Under the pieces are notes generated by a model. It did no database searches and was not told the DNA's origin. It saw only the letters and a list, made by a program, of their open reading frames with translations. A stretch of DNA of 64,000 nucleotides from Haliclona indistincta (taxonomy: Eukaryota; Porifera; Demospongiae; Haplosclerida; Chalinidae): assembly GCA_964017065.1 (NCBI GenBank), contig OZ024789.1, positions 7,630,191 to 7,694,190 of the forward strand, given 5' to 3'. The position numbers were made by a program, and so were the translations under genes. Of the stretch, positions 1 to 10,600 are shown piece by piece; position 1 is the first letter of the stretch; every line of letters begins with the position of its first letter.

Positions 1-265
1 GATAAAAGATTATTATTATTATTATTATGAGCTTTACAACACAGCAAGATAAGCATGGATAGATAATAGTAAGGATTGAGATTGAATATGGTCAGCTGGT
101 TGTTTGTCAGTAGCACTCATCGGTCAGCAGGTTCCAGTGGCTCAGCGGTTTAGTGCGACGGATTGCAATCCAGACTTTCTAGGTTTGATTTCCCTATGTG
201 CATGTGTTTATAGTTTTTTTACCAGAAAACTTGAGGGTTTTTTAGCTATAATAGTAACAATATTA
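1..265. other. non-coding left flank
   Basis: A short TTA/ATT microsatellite lies near position 10-28. No open frame here looks like a gene. The stretch ends with the TA target dinucleotide (264-265) of the transposon that begins at 266. Confidence 0.6.
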
Positions 266-396
266 CAGTGCTTTTCAGCTATCTTGAAATGTTGGTGTAA
301 TGTCTAATGTCTAATCCAGCCTTTGAACTACTTAGCACTTCAATTAGTAAATTTTAGGGAATACCTGAGCTATAGGGTTGGGCGGTATCAGATTTT

Positions 397-710
397 TCAG
401 ATACCGGTATAGTAACAAAGAAAAAACTCATCTCTTTGTAAATAGCCACAATGACGAGACAATGCACAACAATCATCACCAGTTATCGAAGCTAATATTA
501 TTTCCTGCACAGTCTGGGCTGTAGCTTCATTTTCCAATAAGAAAGATTTTACCTTACTGAAGCAATGTTCTATTGGATTTAAATCGGGAGAATATGGCGG
601 ATCAAAAAGTACGAGAGCACCAACACTATTTATCAGTTTGATTACATCATCCAAACAATGAATGGAGCAGTTGTCCATTACTACTACTGAATTAGGATTA
701 ACAGTGAATG
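397..710 (-). pseudogene. C-terminal fragment of Tc1/mariner (DDE_3) transposase
   Basis: The minus-strand frame begins in-frame near 710 and shows a catalytic-core context (NSVVVMDNCSIH, with a metal-binding Asp), followed by the family hallmark PPYSPDLNPIEHCFSKVKS around the third acidic residue, then a short tail to the stop at 397. The DNA-binding domain and the first half of the DDE core are absent: upstream of about 710 the sequence becomes that of the oppositely oriented frame. The protein would have cut and joined transposon ends in the nucleus; this fragment is non-functional. Confidence 0.8.
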
Positions 711-1182
711 AAGATAGACCGATATCTAAGAGTCAGCTTATTCAAGATGAAGTTGACGAGATTTTTACACAGCTGCAAGAGGAACATGATTCGCAGTACA
801 CACCTGCTCAGTATAGGTTATGGGCAAATAATATTATGATACAAGTGGGTACACACAAGCATTATGATACACCGCCTATAATGTTCCAATGTTTGGAATC
901 TCAGCAAAGGCTGGGGCACCTAAGGGAACTAATTTAGGTGAGGCACTGTCTAGTGTGGCTGAGGGTCTAATGCGCGTATGGAAGAAACCCTCTGAGTGTT
1001 CTTGTTCTTCACAAACTCCTCCTAGAACGCCTACTGACTCTCCAGCATCTTGTGCAACAGTACGATCTCAATATATTCAACAACTGAAAGAACTACACCA
1101 GCTGTTAGAAATCTCCGCTATATCTCAAGTTGAGTATGAGCAGCAGAAGGAGATTATATTCAAGAAAATGAAGGAATTGTAA
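662..1182 (+). pseudogene. transposon passenger ORF with SHOCT-like C-terminus, frameshifted
   Basis: Two overlapping plus-strand frames (662-937 and 889-1182) read as one protein if a single-base shift near 885 is allowed: the motif around PPN(V)PMFGIS is split between them. The last 35 residues (QYIQQLKELHQLLEIS then VEYEQQKEIIFKKM) resemble a SHOCT helix pair, a short oligomerisation or membrane-association module (family knowledge). The first 20 residues overlap the antisense transposase fragment and are probably not original. Function is unknown; it sits entirely between the TIRs, so it is element cargo rather than a host gene. Confidence 0.5.
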
Positions 1183-1297
1183 AACAAAACTATTGTGTTG
1201 TACATGTTGTTTAGTAACATGATTCTTGCTCAGGCATACCCTACAATTTACTACTTGAAGTGCTAAGTAGTTCAAAGGCTGGATTAGACATTAGACA

Positions 1298-1368
1298 GGC
1301 CTCCTGTAAAACCCGGAATTGCGGAATTCCGGCCGGAATTCCGCAATTCCGGATTTTACAGGAGCCCC
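1298..1368. mobile_element. 71-bp near-perfect palindromic insertion (foldback mini-element)
   Basis: The whole insert folds on itself around the central GGCC at 1331-1334, with only two mispairs over about 35 bp per arm. Ends read GGCCTCCTGTAAAA and TTTTACAGGAGCCCC. It interrupts the right terminal repeat of the mariner element; the flanking direct repeat ATTAGACA (up to 14 bp because the target was already repetitive) looks like a target duplication. Comparison with the intact left TIR gives the pre-insertion sequence. Confidence 0.75.
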
Positions 1369-1413
1369 ATTAGACATTAGACCAACATTTCAAGATAGCT
1401 GAAAAGCACTGTA

Positions 1414-2861
1414 TAGTCGTGACACACTCGACGATCCTTAGTGAGGGCCGAAGCAGAGACTCTGTTTAGGCCGAAGCAGAGACTCCCCGCTCCAGTCCTA
1501 TGCTCCAATCGACGATCCTTCCGACCCTCCCGACTTTGAGCAACAAGAGTTCAATGGAACACGTACCCTGTGCGCTATGCAATGTGCAGAAATTGATGTG
1601 AATGCTACTCCTAGTGATAGCCTAGTACGTCGGCGCCTCAGCGTGAACTATTATTAGAGTTCAGTGAACACGCGTTTAATTGTTCGCTCAGTCTCACAAT
1701 TGTGGCACACCCACATACCGGAATGTTCTAATCGGCGATGTTGCTAATACGAATACATGGCCATAGATAGCATGCGACAGGGGACTATCTCAACTTCGCA
1801 GGCGTCTTTCAAAGAATAAAATAATTTTCAACAGCCAAGCTGTTGAGAGCTACAGTTGTTTGCGAAGATCTTGCATAACGGAAGCGAAAGCGGAAGTGTG
1901 ACGCTGGCCAATCAAACGCACGTAGGCGTGACTAACTGTAAGCAAGTCAATCGTGTTACCACTGACTGCGCATGCTCCAGATTTCCCAGAATTTCTGGGG
2001 AAATAGGATACCTTCACCGTACACGTCCGTACCACGTATGACGTAGTAAATATTACAGCGCACAGTCAGCTGGTCAGCTACGCTCGAGCCCCTCCTAGAG
2101 CATTTATACAAAGATGTCGTTTGAGGATGCTCTATCTTTTGCGCTCCAGTCGTTGGTGTGTACCTTCACGCTGAAGGCAGGACAGCGAGAGGTCAACTCC
2201 TGTAATTAATATTTCATCACGCGCACGCGTTTTCCCGCGCGTGCGCAGTCAGTGTATACAGTCTTTCATGATCTTTCAGTCTTTCATGATCTTATTAACC
2301 TTGCTGAGAAAATCTCATGTCTAAAGTTCACAGACTGACTCTATATATTTTTATTTCATCTACTTAGTTCTTGTTTTTGTCATTATTATCCCGTAGAGGG
2401 CAACAGTAATAAACTTTGAACTTTGTATACCAGGCCCTCTTTTGAAGAGGGACTGGGGACGAGGCTAGACACGCGCCTGTCGTCTATAGCCTTGACAGTC
2501 TTCGACTAGGTGACAGTAGTAGTAGTGAAGAAACGCTCTCCTTCCGTCCCTATAGAGTAAGTGCAAAAGCGAGCAAGCGTACGTTCATAAAACTCCGTAT
2601 CCGCGCGTACGTTCTTGGTGGTTGTTTGACGAAACGCGAAACACGCATGGGTACATCTCTTGCAATACATTTTGATAGACAGATTCATATCCCGGCTACG
2701 TAGTATTAATAATTATTAATCTCTGATACAATACTGACCTTGTAGTCGGAATAGAAGCAGCTCCTTGCCTGGAACCACAAGAAGACTTACCAACTTCCGC
2801 TGTTATAGGCCTACTATTGAATCCTGTGAGGCAACAAAGTACCCCCTCAGTGTTATGCTCC
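1414..2861. other. intergenic region, no gene recognised
   Basis: Contains a 17-bp direct repeat (GGCCGAAGCAGAGACTC) near 1447-1485 and a GC-rich imperfect palindrome around 2220-2247. Overlapping ORFs on both strands at 1850-2041 have no recognisable domain and are probably fortuitous. An AATAAA lies near 2409. Confidence 0.5.
2114..2209 (+). pseudogene. possible remnant of a RecQ-like helicase first exon
   Basis: A 31-codon frame (MSFEDALSFALQSL, then TLKAGQRE) resembles the start of RecQ-type helicases that occur in many copies in sponge and cnidarian genomes, where the phrase LKxxQRE precedes the helicase core. It stops immediately, and no helicase motifs follow. The resemblance is short, so this is a weak call; it may equally be chance. 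Confidence 0.25.
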
Positions 2862-3395
2862 TAACATGCATTGTCACGCCCCACCACCCCCAAGACGGGG
2901 TAGGGTGGGGGGTTACGTGGGGATTTGCCAGCTGTTTGCTTCCCGATCTGAGGCGTGGGGCATTTGACACCAGGGCTTCGAATTAACTTCTTTTTAATTA
3001 ATATTTTAGCTAGCAGGGCTAGTAACTTGCCCAAAACAGTTTATACTACATATAGCCCAATGAAATAATAATAAGCAAATAATTTATTTATGCTTTAATA
3101 AACTTGCTTCTAGTCACATTCTGCAGTAAACTTACTAGTTTCTCTAGCCAGCTGGACTACCAATATGCAAATTTTACTAGGCCAAGCTAAACCAGCCTCG
3201 GGCTAACGACTAATTTGAAGCCCTGCTTGACAAGTTTGTATTTTTTCAGTAGGGGCCAAGTGGGGGATATGTAGGGGATTTGCATGCCAGTTGCTCCCCC
3301 ACCCTTGAGGATTTGTAAAAGCTACAAGTACAAATAACAACATTGCCCCACCTCGCCCCGTGTTGGGGGTGGTGCGGCATTACACATTACAGGTG
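2862..3395. mobile_element. inverted-repeat element (MITE-like)
   Basis: The left end carries CGCCCCACCACCCCCAAGAC and the right end carries its imperfect reverse complement (GTGTTGGGGGTGGTGCGGC), each within about 50 bp of similarity. A second, inner inverted pair (GGGCTTCGAATTA near 2973 and TAATTTGAAGCCC near 3213) suggests a nested element of about 250 bp. No coding capacity. Exact ends and target duplication were not resolved. Confidence 0.5.
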
Positions 3396-3968
3396 CATTA
3401 TATCAAAGGCTGGCCAAGTGTTTCTGTTTGCACCAGAAAAACGCTTGCTAAAGGTTACCTATATTATATCTAACTTTTTTTAGCAAAGATTTTTTAATGA
3501 ACATACAACAACAATCAACAATTGTGAACATAATACAGATGCAAAGACTGCAGACTGCACCAAGTGAACGTATTTTACAGTCATCACCGAAGCAGATTAT
3601 GACAAATTATTTCAAAAGTTACTGACAATATATTATGAAGGTTGTATAATTATCTGTCCATAATATCAGTGTGGTCGCTGTTTGTGTATTAATTTTTGAG
3701 CCTTAGAAGACTACTTTACTGATGCATTAATGTTCTTGTTCAGCTCATTCTGAAACTTATAATTTTAGCTTCTTAGATTGTACATTGCAAATTTTGTTTG
3801 AAATTTTTAAGGACCCTTCAGTAAATGTGTACATTTAGCATAATTCTTATTCTTAACTGAACTGAAGGAACAGATGATGATGAAAAATAGAAGCTTAGGA
3901 AAGGAATTTTCATTAGAGGAATGCATGGATATAAAACCCACATTGCGTGCACTTTGGTAACTGAACAG

Positions 3969-4484
3969 ATCTCACAAAACCCTCAGCGTGTCATGCATAT
4001 TGTAGTGTTAGGTCCTGGTTTGGAGCAGCTATAGTGCCAACCTGCTAGCTATGTAGTGCTAACCAGAAGACAGCGAAGTGCCGATCCCAAGGTGTGTCAC
4101 AAGGGCGTGACTATGAACACGTGAGTAGGTAGCCATTGCAGTAGTGTAGGCTCTTTCTTGAAATATCTACGCACCCTCAGAGCTGTCCTGCAGTTTAGAT
4201 GGAATTTACAAGTACCTCAGTAGGTAGTCAACTATCGGTGCTTAAATCGTAGTCAGAGAGGTTCAAGATGGCCGTCAAGGTGAGCCCGGCAGCCATAACT
4301 CGAGAAAGAAGGCACTTTAGGCAAAATCCACGAGTCAAATTGTAAGCCATTTTCGTGCTTATCATGTTCATAACCTTATCAGCGCGTAAAAAAATCATCG
4401 CTGATCTCTGCAGCTCGATGGACAGCGAATGACAGAGCAAGTGTAGATACTTCCATAACCCTCGCGCATGCGCCGAGGGTTAAT
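3969..4484. mobile_element. insertion present only in duplication copy A
   Basis: The two paralogous flanks read GGTAACTGAA before and TTGCATTTTAATTGCTACAC after; in copy B (near 17755-17780) they are directly adjoined. The inserted ends carry an inverted pair, AACCCTCAGCG near 3980 and CGCCGAGGGTT near 4470. Its internal part (4160-4385) is similar to 17105-17325 inside the element next to copy B, so both belong to one repeat family. No coding content recognised. Confidence 0.65.
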
Positions 4485-4611
4485 AAATTGCATTTTAATT
4501 GCTACACGAATAAACTGTTACAGACAATTCTACTCTACTTGCGTAATTAACATGAGCTTGTTTTACAACTATTTTTTTGATATTCATACAAAATCATTGT
4601 TTTCTGCAAAA

Positions 4612-7600
4612 TCATTGATCAGATGATGAAAATACAGAACCTGCTTCCATATTACTGGCAATGCTTTCCTCTCCAGCAGTCATCATTTTTGTCTGACACA
4701 CGTCCTCGGTTATCTCTTCTTTCCGTTCAACAAACTTTTTTGCTTCAGGTTTCACTTCATCAGCTTGAGTAGCCTCTTTTTCACATATGTCATCCATGGG
4801 CTTTGGGCTATCCGGGCTTTCAATTGTGCAGCTCTTTGCAGCACAGTCGCTGGTGACCAATTTTGGACTAGGCTCTGTGGGGCTTGGTTCATCTTTTTCA
4901 TAATCTTTGTCTTTATCAGAGTTAAGACCATCTGGTTCTCCATCTTCATTATGCTTCTCAGAAGTGCGCGTGCTAGGCTTTACATCCACTTGCTCATTCT
5001 CTTCAGCTTCTTTTATTTCATCTTGTTCATCTCTCATTGAGCTATTTGCAAGTCTTGCATCACTTGTGTCACTGTCTACAGTCTGCTTCACCTTGTCACC
5101 ATTGTTGGAATTTAGACCATCCTCTTCATTATGCTTCACTTCTTCCGGCTGGTCACTAGTACCAGACCAGTCCGGTTTGTCATCTCTAGTAACATTATTT
5201 GGTTCATCTTTTTCAGTATTTTTCACTCCATCTTGCTGATCATTGGTACTTGACTTTACATCATCGGGATGCAGCTTTGCTTTTACTGGCTCATCCTGTT
5301 TCACCTCTGTACGTTTACAGTCAGGATCAGCATCTTCTTCGTCGTGTTTAATTCCATGCCTGGTAGCAATATTTGGCTCTTCTTTTTCAGTAATTTTCAC
5401 TTCATTTTGTTGATCTTTGCTACCAGAATTTGGATCATCCGAATGTGCATTTTGCAGTCCACTGGTAACAGACTTTGGACTGTCAGCATTTACTGGCTCA
5501 TCTTTGTTAGCAGTCATTGTCACAGGCTGCTCACTGGTATCTTCAGGTAAAGTTTCCAGTAGCACAGGACTATGTGGTTCACTAGTGTTTTCAGTTTCAA
5601 CAGCTTCTTTGATGATTGATGTAGCTATTTCAGAAGGTAGAACTTTGTCAACAACACTCATTTGTAAAGTTGACATCTTGTAGTCGTTGCTTCTAAATGT
5701 AACACTGTCTTGGTGTGTTGAGCTCTGTTGCTTGCGATTGGCAGAGCGTCGATTGTGCCAAATTTGACTGATACCAGCAGTAGATGTGAACCCTGACATG
5801 TCTTTGCCTGTAGCTGTTTTGAACCACCTTGCCCATGTCATTCTGATATCCTTTGAACGTAAAGTCTGTAGACAGAAGACCATAAGTCCTTGAAAAGCTG
5901 TGAAGATGATGAACAAAGCTGAGAAAATGTCACGAACAGCAGACACGTTGATGCCTTCTGTAGCTGCTAGTCCGATTCCCCAGCCAAGACCAAAGAGAAC
6001 TGACAGAGTTACTGCTGCTATTAGTTGCTGTTTAGTTGTAACTCGAGCCTTTTTGTCTTGCTCATCTTTATGAAACTTCTTGCAAATGAGTGTGAAAAGA
6101 ATAACAGAATAGACAATCCAGTTGAACACATAGATGACAACAAATGGCACTATCACACCGATATAAAAGGGAATGCCATGTGCACGGCATCTAGAAAAAT
6201 AATGATAATCTTTATCTTGTAACAAATAGCATTGTTACTTACACATTAGGATGCATGTAGGATTTTGGACTAGGAGCAAAACAGAACAATACTATAAACA
6301 CTGGAATAACTGAAATGGGTGAATTTGCACAGTTACAAAAACCCAGCAGTTTTGCATTTTTCTTACCCCAGGATATAATAGTTGCTTTGAAGACATAGTG
6401 GCTAATATTGTGTCCCAGTACGACCACTAGTTTTAAGTAGAGGTTGATGGCTTCAACTGCCATTGCCATTAACACAACTAGCATGAAATACTGCCGCACG
6501 ATGGAGACTATGGCACACAGAGGAGCCACACTGCTGCTGTGGACAGAGAAGATAAACGCAACATACAAACCAAGCAGTGAGAGGCAAAGATTCACTAATA
6601 GTTGGCCATGATCAGAGAGCCGAAGTTTCCTAAGATATGCATGTACAACTGAGTATAACAACAATGCATTATCTTACTTTGTGCCGACGTAAGAAACAAT
6701 TGTCAACAGTAAACTGACTATAGATAGTACTACACCAATGTATGACACTGGCTCCAAGAAATAGTTCTCAGGTCGATCTACAATTGCAAAATTCGGAGAG
6801 ATATCCTGAGAGTACACATGTCAACGCAAATTGTGATCATTAAAACTGGATGTTTGACATACCAGTAGAATAGCAAAATTTGTGAGATGGTCACACATAC
6901 AAGTGACTTTTGTGTCTGTTGAGTTATTCATAGTCACACAACCTTTAGTTGACCAACCTCCATAGCCATCTATATACCACAAAGGCATTTCTGGTAAATT
7001 AATGATTGTATTTATACCATCTAGAGCTTGATCCCAGAAAGAGCACGCTGGATCACTGCCATTGATGTTCTGAATAGACACATTCACAATAAGTTAGCCA
7101 ATGTGTACTAGTAAGCTCACTGGATTCTTGCGAAAAGTGGCTACCATGGGAGGGTTAAGATTCTCCACTTTGTTTACTCCCACAACTCCAGCAGCTAAAA
7201 TGATACTAGCTACTTCTGTATTATTGGTCTCTCTTCTCAGAAACAGTGAGTTAGTAACAAACACAGACAGAGTCACTCTAGTGCTGTTTGCTTTTTGAAG
7301 CAAGTTACTTGGTAGAGACATTGAGCCAGCTGATCTTACACTGTTCATCATGTTTAATAATAATCCACCATTGTTAATGCCTTGATCCATGAAGTCACTA
7401 GAGACAGCTGCACTGAAATTGAGCCCATTGAATGTCATTGGGTCTACTTTCTGAACTGCAAAAGCAAAAGTTGATTGTGTGACAACAACTGAAGTTTCAT
7501 TTTCTGGGATAGGAATTTCTTCGATCACTCTCTCAAGCGCATCTAGTAGTCTATGGAAAAATATTCACAAATATACTTTATTGTTATGCTGGTGTATGCA

Positions 7601-10600
7601 ATTGTTATTCACTGAAATCAATGCTGAATTTTAAAAGTACATAGCGATATAATATTATGCTCATACTTGGCTGAACTGTTTGCATCATTTTGACTTTCTT
7701 GAAGCACTTCAGGTTCTACTCTGATAATATTGTTCACAATACAGAAAAATTTATCTGACAGCTGCAATGATAAAATAGAACAACCAAATGCTATCTGGTT
7801 ATATAATACCGTTTTATTTCCCTTGACATCAGCAGTAGATGCAGCAAGCACAGTGACAGATGCTGAGACTTCATCACTTTTAATCTTATTGGATGAGTTT
7901 GTAAACACTTCAAGCTTGTCCAGTCTTTCCTCTGTTCTCAACTATGTGCAAGTTTGTTGTAGTGAATGTTCAATAATATTAATTTCTTTACCTGAGACAA
8001 CTGACAAATTTCTCTCGCAGAGTTACTCAGGTTACACGGTGCTATGTGCGGTGAGCTCCATTCTGCTCCATTTGTGAAGGACCCTCCACAGTATCGAGAA
8101 CCAACCTGTGCCGTGATATTTAAATTCCCACAAGGACACGTTACCACTGCAATATCTCCCAAATTTGTCTCAGGCCATGTAATGGTAATGTTTAAGTCAG
8201 TCCTGTTTTCAGATATTGATGGTATAATTTTTGTAGCTGTTCTACAACCATCTGCGGACATGGATTATCAGATAAAACCAGTACAGACATCACTAACCAA
8301 ATCTATCCACTTCAGTGACGTTTGTGCCTATTTGAAGCTTCTGTAATACTTTGTTTATCTCGAGAAGCACTCCTTGTTTGAGTTGTTCACTACCTCCATT
8401 ATCCGTAATCAAAGTGATTGTTATAGGAATACCATTAATACCACTTGTACCACTTGTCCTACAATTTTTTATTGTAAGTCACTTCATTTCGGACAACTTT
8501 GTAAAGCTTACTCAAAATTGTTGATGTTTAGTTGTTCTACAAAGAAAATTAATGCATTGGTAGCAAGTTTGCTGCCAGAAAGAGCATTGTTGATCTGCAG
8601 AACACATACATACATTATTATGATACAAAAAAGTTTAAAAAGATTTTTGACATAATCAAAAGGATGAAGAAATAATAGATTAACAATGAAGAAATCTGCC
8701 ACTGGTACCTGATTACTAATGTGCATCACTAATAAAAGTATTACTTGCAACAGCTTTGCAATCACTAATACCTGTTGTAAAAGATCTTCTGCATCAATCT
8801 CAGTTGATTCATCTTGGTATATGAATGATTCATACTGAACAACATCTACATAGATGCATATGAAATATAGAAAGCTACATTGATCAGCATTTAACACAAA
8901 CCCGTTATATTAACTAATACTGTGTGTGATCTTGCAGTCCCAGCACTGTTGACTGCCTCACAATAGTAGAATCCTCTGTTATTTGGTCTTAGCTCCTCAA
9001 TTACCAGACTACTGATTTCTAAAGATGAAATTTTATTCCCATCCTTGTACCAGTGGATCTCAGGTTCAGGATAGCCATCAGCAACACAGGTGAGTGTCAC
9101 AGTGCTGAATAGACGGCTTGTTATATTTTGAGGCTGTTTTGTGATTTCTGGTTTAAAACTAGTTCTTACAACTGTAGAATAAAATAGTAGAGTGTGTGGT
9201 CAAGCACCTGAGTGAGCTAACCTATGTTGCAAGTAGCGCCAGCATACTTTGATAAACAGTTACACCTAAATCTGTCACTCAGACTCCTGCAAGTTCCTCC
9301 ATTTTTACACGGACTGCTAGCACAATAGTTTATTGGTGGAGCTGTGTAATGCAATAAATCAACAATAATGCAGTGCATATTGATTATTCACAAATCTCAG
9401 CTGTCAGATAAAAAGGATCAGAAAGCACATCTGGAGATGTGGTCCCACTCTGTGCTATGCAAGAATAGATTCCGATATCACTTTCTCTGAGATTAGTGAT
9501 CGTCAGATTGCTCTCTATCTGCTGTACTCCAGGTAAGCGAAAGCCAACTGAGGTTGCAGAGGACACACTGTATCTTTGAAGCTGTTCAATGAACAAAAAT
9601 TGTCCTTGTCTTCTCCAAGAGATTTGTGGTTGTGGGATGCCATCAGCAGTGCAGTTAAAAGTCACAGTTTCACCAGCGGTTCTGTTCACCAGTATACCCT
9701 TTGTATACAACAACTTTGCTGGAACTAAAGATTATAAGTATGAGCGGAGTATTATTAACTATGAATGTATGGTGCTTACCCAACACTTTAAGATAAACTG
9801 ATTCAGAATGACTGCCAGCTATATTTCTAACTGTGATTGTATAAATGCCTGTGTTATTCAGTTGAGCTTCATTGATTGTCAGTGTTAGGCGATCAGCTGA
9901 CAAAAATAATGTTGTGGTATTGGTAAGCAGACTACTAGACATTCCTGATGAAGACATTCCAGACGAAGACATTCCAGACGAAGATATTCCAGACGAAGAC
10001 AAGAAGCTCCAAGAGATGTCATCCACTTTTACCAATGGGTCTGCAACTTTGATAGTGAATTGTATCACAGCATTGCTGTCTCTGACAACCATAACATTAG
10101 AATGTACAGCAACTACCACTGGTGCAACTATGGAAGGAACGAAATTCACGAGTAAAATACATTGTATAAAAATATTACCGTCTTGATTAGTCACTCCATT
10201 GATGGCTCTAGTTGGGTTCTGCTCACTGCCATTGTTGGATACAGCAGACACATTGCATGTGTATTGCTGCCCTGGTAGTCCTGATATTAGTATGCTAGTA
10301 ACATTAGTTTCCACTCTTTTATCCGAGCCTCCGATGTTGCAGTACACCAGATAGGTAATGGTGATTCCGTTGAATTGAGGGAAGTTGATGACCGGTCGAG
10401 ACCAAGTAAGATTGAGATAACGAGATCTAGTTACAATCACAAAATTCAGAGGAGGCCCAGTGACTGCATAAAATTGAGTAAAACCTAGGATAAAAAATGA
10501 AATTATCTTTTGCATACCTCCTTCTGGTATTTTTGTTTTGAATATGCCAATATTTGACTCGTTTTTTCCCATAGAATTAATAGCAACCACTTTGTAGCAG

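Larger units (their letters stand above)
266..1411. mobile_element. Tc1/mariner-type DNA transposon, defective
   Basis: Both ends start with CAGTGCTTTTCAGC and are flanked by TA (264-265 and 1412-1413), the target duplication expected of Tc1/mariner elements. The inverted ends match over more than 100 bp: about 266-371 on the left pairs with about 1231-1411 on the right once a 71-bp insert in the right arm (1298-1368) is removed. Inside lie the C-terminal part of a DDE transposase (minus strand) and a frameshifted second reading frame on the plus strand. The transposase N-terminal half is missing, so this copy cannot be autonomous. Confidence 0.85.

Noticed and set aside
1850..2041. Paired ORFs on both strands
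   Set aside because: No domain, no coding signal, lies in repeat-rich intergenic DNA.
4765..5683. Plus-strand ORFs opposite the receptor A tail (and the same at 18045-18830)
   Set aside because: Antisense shadows of a repetitive acidic coding region; no start context or domain of their own.
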